From NCBI RefSeq assembly GCF_037392515.1, contig NC_090290.1:58526645-58590644 (forward strand): 64,000 nt of DNA, given 5' to 3'. The notes under the pieces are model-generated. The model was not told the DNA's origin and ran no database searches. It worked only from the letters and a program-made list of their open reading frames with translations. How positions within the stretch are numbered: the stretch's first letter is position 1; every line of letters begins with the position of its first letter. Origin of the DNA: Haliotis asinina. Its lineage: Eukaryota; Mollusca; Gastropoda; Lepetellida; Haliotidae. Made by a program: the position numbers and the translations under genes. This document shows, in pieces, positions 34,941-45,099 of the stretch.

Positions 34941-36390
34941 TAACCCACTCCGGAGAATTGGAATCTTCTGGGAAAACTGCGCAATCCTCAGTGATTCATA
35001 CGTCACCTACATATTGAGGCAGGGGTTTCGGATTCCCCTCCTCACCGATCCACCTCTCACATTGGTTCCCCTGCAACTCAGTTACTCTCAGACCCAAAAC
35101 ACCTGTTAGTGGAGAACATAAGCATTCTGTTGGAGAAATTAGATGTCGAATTACTTCCACAACCCATCACTACACCAGGGTTTTATTCTTCAATCTTCTA
35201 AGTGCCAAAGAAAGGGTCTACGAAAATAGAATGATTCACAATCTATCCTATTTCAACAAGGATTTCCTGAAACGCCCTCCACATTTTCAAAAGACGACCC
35301 TTGAATACCTAAAAAATAATGATATAACAGTTTTTCTCAATGTTCCAATACACCCCTTCGACAAGAAGTACCTGAGTTTTGTTTTTTTTTCAATCAGCAT
35401 TTCTGTCAATAGTCTGTCCTCCCTTCTGGAATTTAAACTGCCCTGTGGTTGTTCACTTTTATCACAACTCCTATTTCCCGGTATCTTCATTCGAGGGGCA
35501 TCAATTTTGACCTATATCTGGATAATTGCCTTATGCATCTTTTTGACCATCTGCGCATGATACAACAACAGGATTTCACCCTACGTCTTTTATGCCAACT
35601 AGGTTGTATTATCAACATAGAAAAGTCAGAACTTGTTCCGTCGCACGATCTAATGTTTATCAGAGGACACTTCCAGATGGATAAGAAACTAGTTCATATT
35701 CCTATGGATTGATGGTACAAGATTCAATCGTTGTCCCATGTGTACTCTCAGAACAATTGTGTCTTTGCGAGTGGCAGACCCTTGTGGGACTGCTAACATT
35801 GGCGTAAGACATTAACTTCGTCCCCTCAAGTGTTTTCTTCAGCCGTACATTCATCAGGCAGATTCAGTTCTGTCTTCCACCTCACTTACACCCTACCTTC
35901 TTTGGTGGACTCGCCCGCCAAATGTCTTAGGACAGGTTTGTTTGAAAGAGTGAACTTAGGATGACCACCTGTTCATGGATGCCTCCAAGCAACGTCACTT
36001 ACATGAACCACCAGGCTGTGGTCCGCTCATCAGCAAAGTTGGCATTTAAACAGTTTAGAGATGGAAGCACTGGATGTATCGGCTACACGGAGCTTGTCCC
36101 TTGGTTGCCACAGACAGCACGACTGTGGTGTGGTTCGAACGGAAACAAGGATCAACCCGATCACAGTTTTTCCTCGACCAGACATTTCTTCTGTTTCAAT
36201 TGGTCAATGACCTACACATTTTTTTTGAGAGTTCAGCACATTCTGGGGTGCCAAAACATTCTGACGGACGCTCTCTTGAGACCAGACAGAGCATGTGTTG
36301 CTCCCACGGAATGGATGTTAAACAAGGGCGTGTTTACAAGTCCTGGTTTCTCCACAAACACACTTGTTTGAGACCAGTCAAAATCATCAA
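34941..36390 (+). pseudogene. DIRS-like reverse transcriptase and RNase H, broken
   Basis: Reverse transcriptase pieces: LRRIGIFWENCAIL near 34,949, VPKKGSTK near 35,200, RMIHNLSYFNKDF near 35,228, IHPFDKKYLSF near 35,353, then TPISRYLHSRGI and YLDNC near 35,515-35,529 in place of the catalytic YLDD. The motif A block (DLKDAYF in relatives) is deleted before IHPFDKKY. RNase H pieces: FMDASKQ near 35,974, VATDSTTVVW near 36,104 and a final LxRPDRACVAPTEW near 36,285. The enzyme would have copied element RNA to DNA. With a mutated catalytic Asp, a missing motif and several frameshifts it is dead. Confidence 0.8.
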
Positions 36391-36427
36391 GTGCCAGTGC
36401 ATCTGTCACCAGTCCAGGATCCAGTGG

Positions 36428-36705
36428 ACCCGTGAAGGTCCTGGGGTAGAATAGGCCTTCAGCAACCCATGCTTGCCATAAAAGGCGACTCAGCTTGTCG
36501 TAAGAGGCGACTAACGGGATCGGGTGGTCAGACTCGCTGACTTGGTTGACACATGTCATCGGTTCCCAATTGCGCAGATCGATGCTCATGTTGTTGATCA
36601 CTGGATTGTCTGGTCCAGACTCGATTATTTTACAGACCGCCGCCATATAGCTGTAATATTGCTGAGTGCGGCGTAAAACTAAACTCACTCACTAAACTCA
36701 CTCAC
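36428..36705 (+). mobile_element. Abalone-type SINE with 14-bp target duplication
   Basis: The 278-bp element is inserted in the DIRS-like sequence and flanked by perfect CCAGGATCCAGTGG copies at 36,414-36,427 and 36,706-36,719. It begins CCCGTGAAGGTCCTGGGGTAG, shows a box B-like CGGTTCCCAATTG, carries a conserved central and 3' domain (GTCTGGTCCAGACTCGATTA, then GCTGAGTGCGGCGTAAAAC) and ends in an ACTCACTC tail. Perfect duplicates point to a younger insertion than the copy at 19.75 kb. Reverse transcription would have been supplied by a LINE. Confidence 0.93.
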
Positions 36706-37011
36706 CCAGGATCCAGTGGCTTGTGCTTTGGATGCTTTCAGTTACTCGTGGGAGGGTCTACGTATGCGTTTCCACCACCAGTGTTAAAAGTTCTTGCCAA
36801 AGTCAAGAAGACGACTTGCATTCAAACGATTTTGGTTGTGCTTTGGGGGCCGGTCAAGAATTGGTTTCCCATCCTAAGAAGTCTAGTGGTAGGTGATCCT
36901 CTGCCACCATCCACATGGAGAAACCTTCTTGTACATCCTCACAGCCATTGGCCTCATCCTACCCCAGATGGGTTCCATCTACATGTATGGTCCATTTGCA
37001 TAAAGCTCTAA
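36706..37011 (+). pseudogene. DIRS-like element, region after RNase H, truncated
   Basis: The retroelement frame resumes after the SINE: STYAFPPPVLKVLAKVKK, then TILVVLWGPVKNWFPIL and HPTPDGFHLHVWSI. This is the conserved linker between RNase H and the tyrosine recombinase in DIRS-like elements. The sequence stops matching at about 37,005; no methyltransferase or tyrosine recombinase is visible, so the 3' half of the element is missing. Confidence 0.7.
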
Positions 37012-37199
37012 GCGCTAAAGGGTAAGAGCAGCCAAAGCCATTGATATTAGTGTGTCATTGAACAAATAGATCATTATTCAGAATTTCAAAATTTGCATAT
37101 ATCCCCACTATTTTTGTCCAGTATATTTCTGTATATTATATTCATGGTTAGCGACATGCTGAGAGAGATGAATAGAGAAACATTATGGTTCTGTCATTT

Positions 37200-38150
37200 T
37201 CCTTTTTATCATCATCATCGCAGTTGTCACCATCATGGTAGTCATTACAATTTGACAAATTGGAGCAGTCTACCAACTTGCATGCTGCTGAACACTTCAT
37301 AGCATTAAAAATATTGATCTTCAGGTCCTGCTATCTACTTCAAGAGAAGATTGCCACTTTTTCCCAGCCATGTTCATCAGAGGCATCTGGAAAATTTGTA
37401 TTACTCTCAAAGCTGCTTTTCCAAATGATTGCTTGATAGTTTGAACAGTGTGTGTTGGAGGAGAGCATTAGCACAAGGCAGCACCTGTCTGTACTCAACA
37501 TCACCTTCCCTACAATTGAACATGAGATAGTGAAGTTTGTTGACTCTATTTACTTTGGTGTCTCTACTGTACAGCTGACATGGGACAGTTTGAACTTCAT
37601 CAAAGCTTTCTATTGTCATATTCCAGTTGCTTGCAAAGTCTGAAAATACTAAACCTTTGATTCTGTAGGATCCTTTACAAAGCCTTGTTTGTCCAAACGG
37701 CACTTACTGGGCCAACTCTAGTCCATGCATGCATTTCAACAAGAGCACAACACACCTCAACACCAAGGGCAAGGACAAGTTTGCTTACATCCTCCAGTCT
37801 GAAATTAGCTGTAGTTGTTTTCACATCTGATGAATATTGCAAATGGTCTTTTCCAGAGAGCAATATCATCAACACATCAGTATCATCCACTACACACAAA
37901 AGTGTGGAATGGTCTTCAGTGTCCTGTTAGCATATAAAACTAATCTAGTATCAGTTTTCTCATAGCTGCATCTTTTGTCAGCTTGATACAATTGATTGCC
38001 ATCGTTGATAATGATCTGGGTTTCAAGATTCTGGAGGATTGCCGTGGCATCATGATGTGCAGCTCTTTGTTTTGGAGTGGTTTCAGATGAATTCCAACAG
38101 CCATTGATACTGACTAAACCAATTTCCTGTCACTGATAGACAAGGCCTCT
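37200..38150 (-). pseudogene. C-terminal part of a multicopy invertebrate gene fossil
   Basis: On the minus strand, in order: KTDTRLVLYANRTLKT near 37,970-37,920, VVDDTDVLMILLSGKDH near 37,893-37,840, LALGVEVCCALVEMHAWT near 37,785-37,730, CQLYSRDTKVNRVNKLHYL near 37,590-37,535, CREGDVEY near 37,520, and NYQAIIWKSS in the end part. This set (ADTR, DTDVL, G-x-H-A-x-T-G, then Y-x-x-x-x-x-x-V-N-x-L-R-Y) marks a large, widely dispersed invertebrate family whose function is unknown to me; the acidic motifs suggest a nuclease-like fold. Stops and frame changes are frequent. The 5' part probably lies at 45.1-46.7 kb. Confidence 0.65.
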
Positions 38151-38329
38151 CATCAGAAGTGAAGCAAGAGAAAGAAAAGACACAAGCTTAAGAGAGGGAC
38201 AATGGCTGGGACATGAAATGTATAAGTATTGTCATTGGCTATAGACCATCAAGTCAGTCAACTAAACAAAGCACAGAATCATTTAACTACTAAAATCTTA
38301 TACATATTCAGCCTCCTAGACTTTCTCCA

Positions 38330-38810
38330 GTTCTTAAAGTCTGTCTTTTAAATGTTCAATCCGCTTGCAGCAAGTGTGTGGACATTGCAGTCTTGGTATT
38401 GGATCACCACACTGATGCGCTATATGAATCCATCATTGTACAACTAACACTACCTGGATACACAGTCAAACATCAACCTAGGATCTCTTGTGGAGGTGGA
38501 GTAGCCATTATCTTCAGGAGTAATTTCTATGTTTCTTGAATAATTCCTGAATTTACAGTATAAGTTGTGTGTCAAGTCAAACAGGTTGTTCATTCTAGGG
38601 GACTTTAATATACATTTACGTTTAAAGGGAATAGTGACACACCAAAAATGATGGAGCTCTTGCAATCACAGAAATGTCTTCAAATTGTAAATGATTCTAC
38701 ACACAAAAATGGCCACTTCCTGTTTGGGTAATGCTGACGTGAAACTGACAAATTCATCACATATGTTCATTTGTCATAGCTCCAGTTATCAGACCATTTC
38801 CTTATCACAT
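38330..38810 (+). pseudogene. CR1-like LINE, endonuclease part
   Basis: The plus strand reads VQLTLPGYTVKHQPRISCGG, then GVAIIFRSNFYVS, a 'GDFNI'-type block (FTRGL/GDFNIHLRLKG, one frame over) near 38,598-38,625, LLQSQKCLQIVNDSTHKNGH near 38,655-38,712, and LSDHFLITL ending at 38,809. This is the order of the apurinic-type endonuclease of CR1-clade LINEs (G-D-F-N-I, T-H, S-D-H). The frame is cut at 38,810 by the start of a gypsy LTR and picks up again after 42,813. Confidence 0.75.
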
Positions 38811-39154
38811 TGTAAATAAGTACGCAATACTTCTTGGAGACGACTGTTTATTCATGATCACCACAATGATGGAGATCTGTAATGAGAATAAACATATGTA
38901 TAACATAGTTGATTAAGTAACATATAATGCTCTATCCCTCGCCAAGTCATTGTCGGAGCATAATGATGGAGATCTGTAATGAGAATAAACATATGTATAA
39001 CACAGTTGATTAAGTAACATATAATGCTCTATCCCTCGCCAAGTCATTGTCGGAGCATAATGATGGAGATCTGTAATGAGAATAAACATATGTATAACAC
39101 AGTTGATTAAGTAACATATAATGCTCTATCCCTCGCCAAGTCATTGTCGGAGCA
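38811..39154 (-). repeat. Gypsy 3' LTR with internal 97-bp triplication
   Basis: The sequence begins TGTAAATAAG and ends CGGAGCA, so it has TG...CA ends. Its first ~115 bp match 42,690-42,813 closely (CAATACTTCTTG.AGACGACTGTTTATTCATGAT). On the minus strand an AATAAA polyadenylation signal is present (CATGAATAAACAG). A 97-bp segment starting near 38,866 is repeated three times in tandem with almost no differences, which lengthens the LTR from ~150 to 344 bp. Confidence 0.85.
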
Positions 39155-39489
39155 CAATGATGCTGTGAAAGAAACAGTTCTGACTAGCACCCAGATTTAG
39201 TTAAATGAAGCATAATGCCTCAAATTGTCATCAAGTGACTGGGAAAAGTTTTGAACAAACTGAAATAAAGAGAAACTGGCAACAACACATTCAGGTATTT
39301 CACTGGATATACTGCCCATGGCCCAGTGATTGCTCTGCCTCAATCACATGCACATAATCACACAACCAGACAACCAGTTTGGCTCTTTCTTAGTGCGGGT
39401 AGAACGTTGTGGGTGGATCACATGTGTGTCCACTGTTTGAGTTGGTGAAAGGTCTATGCTCAGTCATTCTGGTAGGACAGTGGGTTTTC

Positions 39490-40980
39490 TGATCACTGGG
39501 CAGAGTTGACAGAGTCTGTCAGGTGAGGGTGGTGAGGACTGTGACACGTCAGGTTAGTGGTTAGTCTGGATGGCTCCGGCTGTTGATGTGTGGTGCATTG
39601 TACATCACCGGTAGAGACTGTTGCAGGTGTGGGCCAGTGTTCTGATCTTGACATAGCTGGGCGTGGATGTGGTATGGGGGTGCTGTTGTTGTCAGGGATA
39701 GTTGTTTGTGGCCTTGGCAAGTCGTCAGCAATTGAGAGTTGAGATGAAGGTTGTACTTCCTAAGAAACATCCTATTGAGTAGGGCCACTCTACCTGACCC
39801 ATCTACCCGTACAACCTACTAGTCGAATTGTCCAACTTCGACCACACATCCTGTTTTGTCCCATTTGAGTGGGTGAGGCCCTGTCTGGTTCTGGATTCTG
39901 ACAAAGTCACCAACTGCTAGGGGTGGGAGCTGTTTGGCGTTATACCATCTTGATATGTTGGTTTCTGAGTGCCTCCTCCCTCTGTAATAGTGTATCACTC
40001 CATGTCTCATGAGGTTTGTACTGGCTGGGTAGGATGGGAATGAAGTCCTTTATGGCTCTGCCAAAAACACACGTATCAGGAGATAACTTTGTGTCTGTCT
40101 GGGGGGTTCCTGTACTGAAGCATTGACCTGCTTGGAAAGCATCCGTGTCAAGTTCACCCTGGGGTCCAGCGTTTGCAGTGATCATGCGTTTGACCATCTT
40201 TCACGCCAATTTCTGCTCTGCAGTTAATGTGAGGAAAGGCGACAGAGGACAGGCGATGATGAACTGACCATGTACGAAGGCACTCTAGGGTCACACGCAG
40301 CAGTTCTCTCCACTATTTCCCAGTTTGAGTATCTGTTAACCAGCACCAGGTAGTTGACACCCTTGTAATGAAAGAAGTCAGCACATAGGCATTGGAAGGG
40401 GTAGGATGGATGTAGTTGTGGTGTTGGTGGGGCTGATGGTTGTGATGGAGCCATCCGATTGCAGTGAGCACAGTTGGTTTGGAGGGTTGTGATGGCCAGT
40501 GTGAGTTCAGGCCAGAAGATAGATGCATGAACTCTAGACATTAATGAGAAGCCTTGGTGCGCGGAATGGAGGGCAGTAAGGGCGTCTTCCCATAGTGCCG
40601 GTGGGATCACAATCCGGTCTGTATATAGCATATAACTCCATCTACCGTATGGAGGTTCTCTCTGAACAGATGATATTCACGTAGTTCCGTAGGAAGTTCA
40701 AGGCGGGATTCTGGCATCCTAGTTTCAGTAATGTCGAGTTTGGCTGTGGATATGTTGCTAGTGGTGGCAACTTTCACCTTGTTGCACATGATGGGTTCCA
40801 GGGAGCTGATTGCAGACACTGCAGACAGGAGAGTGGCATTCTCTACACTGTGGTCAGGCTTTTCACTGCATCTGATGGAGGCATGGATGTTATGACAAAC
40901 ATTCAGTGAAGGGGCAAGGTCAGGACAGTCCATGGCTGCAACATCATCGTCTAGAACAATCCTCTCAGGGTTACCAGTTA
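39490..40980 (-). pseudogene. Ty3/gypsy polyprotein: linker, integrase and C-terminus
   Basis: From right to left on minus: linker MDCPDLAPSLNVCHNIHASI (40,933); ELPTELREYHLFRENLHTVDG (to ~40,640); integrase HHCC finger ALHSAHQGFS...NCAHCNRM (40,570-40,460); integrase core with the first catalytic Asp in CLCADFFHYKG (near 40,385) and RYSNWEIVER; frame loss near 40,230 with the second Asp and Glu region deleted; DTDAFQAGQCF...DTKLSPDTCVFGR (40,140-40,060); and the C-terminal LPPLAVGDFVRIQNQTGPHP (39,930-39,870). The family is a common gypsy group in aquatic animals. Deletions and frameshifts exclude activity. Confidence 0.88.
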
Positions 40981-40994
40981 GGTGACGAGATACA

Positions 40995-41935
40995 TCATCA
41001 GCAGCTGTGTTTGGCCCCAGGAATGTGAACCATGTGAAATTTGTAGCACAGCGTCTTTTCCTTCAGATTACGTAGTTGAGCATTTGAGACGCATTCAAGT
41101 GATCTCTCCCCAAATATTTTCAGAAGGGATCGTTGTGGTCAACTGCAAGTGTCAGATCACTACATCCAGGACAAAATACCTTGATGTATCCAGGGCATCA
41201 ACCAGTGCAAAACATGATTCTGCAGCGTGGGTGAAACGACTTCCAACCAGAGTGACTTTCCACCCATCATTGCAGGAAAATCGCACTGTTTTGGGGCACC
41301 GACAGTGCTTCTGGGGCATCAACCACTGCTAGGGCTTCCCCCTCAACCAGTGCATAGTGTTATTCTGCAGTGTGGGTGAAACGACTTCCAACCAGAGTGA
41401 CTTTCCACCCATCATTACAGCAAAATGGTACTGTTTTGGGGCACCGACATTGCTTCTAGGGCATCAGCCACTGCTAGGGCTTCCCCCTCAACCGGTGCAT
41501 AGTGTGATTCTGCAGCATGGGTGAAATGACTTCCAACCAATGTGACTTTCCACCCATCATTACAGCAAAATGGTACTGTCTTCCATGCTTCGACCAGTCT
41601 GTTGCAAGACAGACTGGTTTGTTTGCATTAAACATGTGTACACCTTTCTCAATCTTATTGACAATGATAATCTGCGTTTCTTGAAACAAGTGGTCCAGAT
41701 TGTTGTCCCAGCAAAAAGGTGTCCTGGGCTTTAGGAGGTGGCAAAATGGCTGCATCCGCTCAGCCATGCTGAATGCATATGACACTTGATTGACAAGTCT
41801 AAACCAAGAATGCATGTCTGTAATGTTCTTTGGTGTGGGAAAGTCCATGATGGCTTGTAAGCACTTTGAGCAAAGCTGAACACTGGTGCGAGTAATCTCA
41901 AAGCCTGCAAACTCCACAGTGTCCGGTGCAAAGGT
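40995..41935 (-). pseudogene. Ty3/gypsy polyprotein: end of RT and RNase H
   Basis: Read from 41,917 leftwards: EFAGFEITRTSVQLCSK, then FPTPKNITDMHSWFRLVNQV, MQPFCHLLKPRTPF, and the RNase H start with its first catalytic Asp in CLATDWSKHG near 41,600. VTLVGSHFTHAAESHYAPVE follows. From there to ~41,190 the sequence is a tandem triplication. The last RNase H piece is FTFLGPNTAADDVSRHLTG near 41,035-40,980. The palm of the reverse transcriptase with YxDD is missing upstream, so a large internal deletion separates this from the gag fragment. Confidence 0.88.
41190..41600 (-). repeat. 145-bp tandem triplication in the RNase H coding part
   Basis: The marker GACTTCCAACCA starts at 41,238, 41,383 and 41,528, a period of 145 bp. 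Each unit encodes on minus DGWKVTLVGS-FTHAAES and, in two of three, YAPVEGEALAVADAL. Because 145 is not a multiple of three, each copy shifts the frame. The units have diverged by several substitutions. Confidence 0.88.
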
Positions 41936-42079
41936 GAACTTTTCAGGATTTAAAGTGATGCCATTCCTTCCACAGATGTCAAGCCAAAAACATTGCCTGA
42001 TTCCTTGGCTTCCACAAACTGAAGTACCTGTTCAAGATTCATGTCCTTGTTTCTTCTCCAAGAAGATCCAACTGGATTT

Positions 42080-42625
42080 CAGGCCACGAGTGAGTGTAAT
42101 CCTCACTGTAATTCACCTCCTGGTGGCATCTGGGATATTTAATGGCAAATTTGCAAACGCCAGCCTGACCTCTTAGCTTTGCACCAAAGGAGTGAACAGT
42201 TTTCATCTAGATCCTGAGTCATGCTGTGTAAGGTAACTCAAGCCACCATGGTGTTCTCCTCTCTGACAGCAAGGAGTTTAATGGCCTTCAGGACATCTTC
42301 CTCAGATTCCTCTGTGAGAGTTCTGCTTGTTGAACATGTGAGATCTCTGCGCAATGCCTCATCACAACATACAAGTAGTTGTACAACATGATCCTTTCCC
42401 ATGACCTTGGTCACCTATACATAGTCCTTCCATCTTGATTTGAAGTATGACCAATCTTCGATTGTTCCAGCATAGGATATGCTAGGTTCTACTTTGGCAG
42501 AGATGACAGGTCCTGAAGTGTGGACTGTTGAATGGACTGTTAAAATACCTGCTACCACCACAGAGTCAAGGTCTTCTGTCACAAAGACACATGACAGAAG
42601 AGGACATCCAACGACCGGCATGTTT
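42080..42625 (-). pseudogene. Ty3/gypsy gag fragment
   Basis: Minus-strand text: VEPSISYAGTIEDWSYFKSRW (42,500-42,430), HVVQLLVCCDEALRRDLTC (~42,395-42,335), then LAVREENTMVA and VTLHSMTQDLDE (~42,275-42,205). This is the gag domain typical of the same gypsy group as the pol pieces to the left. A few stops interrupt it. At about 42,050-41,940 the text jumps to LDICGRNGITLNPEKFTFAPD of the reverse transcriptase, so protease and most of the RT are deleted. Confidence 0.82.
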
Positions 42626-42689
42626 GTGTCTAGGAGCTGTAGTTTAGTTACTCTGATGTACCAAGCTGAAGAGTTGTTCAGATCTCCAT

Positions 42690-42813
42690 CATAAATAAAT
42701 AGGCAATACTTCTTGTAGACGACTGTTTATTCATGATCGACCACAATGATGGAGATTTGTAATGATCTGCAAACATATCATGTATAACATAGTTAATTAA
42801 ATAACACATAGTG
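42690..42813 (-). repeat. Gypsy 5' LTR, truncated
   Basis: It matches 38,811-38,935 with modest divergence (GGCAATACTTCTTGTAGACG, ACAATGATGGAGATTTGTAATGA and TATAACATAGTTAATTAA). The end corresponding to the CTCTATCCCTCGCC part of the left LTR is missing. It marks the right edge of the inserted provirus. Confidence 0.82.
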
Positions 42814-42849
42814 AAGAAATATTCGAAAGATGGGTATGATGCCATTTCG

Positions 42850-44602
42850 TTCAGATATTTAACTGAGCTCTTCTTAAACATTCACCAACTTAATGTGAGA
42901 CCTATGTCAAACTGTCTAAGCCTGTGATTCTTGAACATTTGGATAAGCATACTCCTGAGAAAGTGAAAACTGATCAGAGATCTGATGCAGGAGGGCTTCT
43001 CACTTCTGATGTGAAGACAGCAAAGGTGATAGGATTGCAGAACAACAATGGTACATTACCAAATCTATTGTGCTGCTCAAAATGAAGTCACGGTTTTAAT
43101 GAAGCAGTCAAAACATGACTTCATTAACTCAAAAATTGAGTAAATCATACACTAAAGGTGCTGTATGAAATTATGTTCAAGCTGTTGGGTAAACAGGATA
43201 ATGTCTCACTCCCTGACGTTGGGTCTCCATCCCAGATTGCTGAACAGTTTCCATCCTATTTCCAGAAAAAGATTGAATACATTCGACTTCATAACTCTGG
43301 ATCAGGCTGCATCTGACATAATGGATGAGGTGGTAGAACATGGACATGGTTGTTCTAATCAACGCAAAACTTCAAGTCCTTATTCAACAGATCATGTATT
43401 GAAAATTATTAAGGCTTCAAACGCCTTATCATGAATTTTGGACCCAATTCCTATGAAAGTTCAGTAACATTGGTATGCATCTCCCTTGTCATCTCAGGTA
43501 TTGTGAATTGTAGTCTCAGGAGTGGATCCATGCCTGATTCTTGTTGACATGCAGTGGTGAAATCACTGCTCAGAAAAACTGGACTAGATGTGGATGTTTT
43601 GAAACATTATAGGCCAACCTCAGTCTTCCATGTATTTCCAAGGTTATAGGACGGGCTGTTCAAGAATGTTTGGCTCAGCATCTTGAAAAACACCATCTGT
43701 ACAATCCATGCCAGTCTGCATATTGCCCATGACACTCTACAGGATCTGCACTTCTTCACATGGTGAGCTCAGTGAGACTTGGTACTGACTCAGAAAATGC
43801 AGCATTGCTGGTGTTGCTCCATTTAAGTGTTGCCTTTGATACGGTTGCCCATTGTAGAATACTTCACACTTTTCAAAACTGACTTTGGAATCGAGAGGGT
43901 TTGTGTTTGCGGTGGTTTGAGCCATATCTCTTAAACAGGAGTGAGTCTGTTCTCATTGAGGGTCAACTGTTAAATCCCTTTATCCAAACAGCTTGGAGAG
44001 GTCATGATCAGCATCAGCTATCTCCTCAACAATATGTTGATGACACCTAGCTGTCCACGGTCTTCAAGTCACAGTCAGGAGAAGCAATATACATAAATTC
44101 CTAAGCCAAGTTTCTGCGGCTACCCTGGGACTTTCTCTTGTGATCTTGGGAATCGGTTACTGCCAGAGCTCCAATGTTGGCCATACACAAACTCCAGCTC
44201 ATTCAGAATACAGCTGCCAGGATTGTGTCTTGTTCCAGGAAGTATGATCACATATCCCCTATCCTTCGTACCCTCCACTGGCTTCCAGTACAACAAAGGA
44301 TAAGCTATAAGACCCTGTGCTTCGGGTACCAGTGTCTGTTGGGGAATGCACACGAATATCTCTGTGACTGTTTCATACCATATATCCCAGCTAGATCCTT
44401 GGGATTAGAGTCCAAAAATTTGCTGACTATCCCAGTTACGAAAACAGTTTCCAGTGGACATAGATACCTTTCAGTTACAGCTGTGACTGAGTGGAATTGG
44501 TTACCAGCATACGTTAAGGACAGTGACACTTTTTCTCTGTTTAAATCCAGACTCAAAACATATCTATATAAGCAAGCATTCTGTGATAAGTCAAGTCAGT
44601 GA
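42850..44602 (+). pseudogene. CR1-like LINE, linker and reverse transcriptase
   Basis: It continues the LINE cut at 38,810. In order: LEHLDKHTPEKVKT near 42,930 (linker after the endonuclease), LLGKQDNVSLPDV...FPSYFQKKIEYIR near 43,180-43,285, the RT start LLRKTGLDVDVLKHYRPTSV near 43,566-43,625, LHLSVAFDTVAHCRIL near 43,820, YVDDT at 44,035-44,049 (catalytic YxDD kept), and the CR1 end KLQLIQNTAARIV, LHWLPVQQRISYKTL, WNWLPAYVKDSDTFSLFKSRLKTYL up to 44,602. Numerous stops and frameshifts. The final 142-codon stretch (44,174-44,602) is intact. Confidence 0.88.
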
Positions 44603-45099
44603 ACCCTTGGACTTTTGGTTATTTGTTGTTCCTGGTAGTGAATGTTTTCAAGCAGGGTTTATCCATTCTGTTTGGAAGTCACATTCATCCACCTGTGTTC
44701 ATGTTTTCTCCAGGTCATCATGGTGCAGGTTTTGCTATTTGAAAAGCACTTGTCACAAGAGTGTAGGTCTTTGACTGCTGTCAGGTAGCACTGAGCCAGT
44801 TCCTGCTTTTATGCTGATGCCTCAAGTTCCACCGGCCATTCCTGGACCTGTGTTGAGACTGTTTCCTCTGTGGCTTGGGGAACAGCAATTCATCCAAAAA
44901 CATTCATATTGATAAGCTGAACTTCTTTTGTTATATAAATGGTTGTGCAATTCTGGTTATGTTTTTTGGAGTCGAGTCATCTTTGCACAGTCAGCAGGAA
45001 GGTATTTTGCATAGTTTGTGATAGTTTGTGGCAAAGCACAAAGGTATTATGTCATGAAAACAGGCTAGGGGAAGGTAACAATTGTCTTCTCTATCTGAG
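44603..45099. other. No recognisable feature
   Basis: Possibly the LINE 3' UTR followed by old gene remains. No clear frame or CR1-type terminal microsatellite is seen. Confidence 0.4.
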
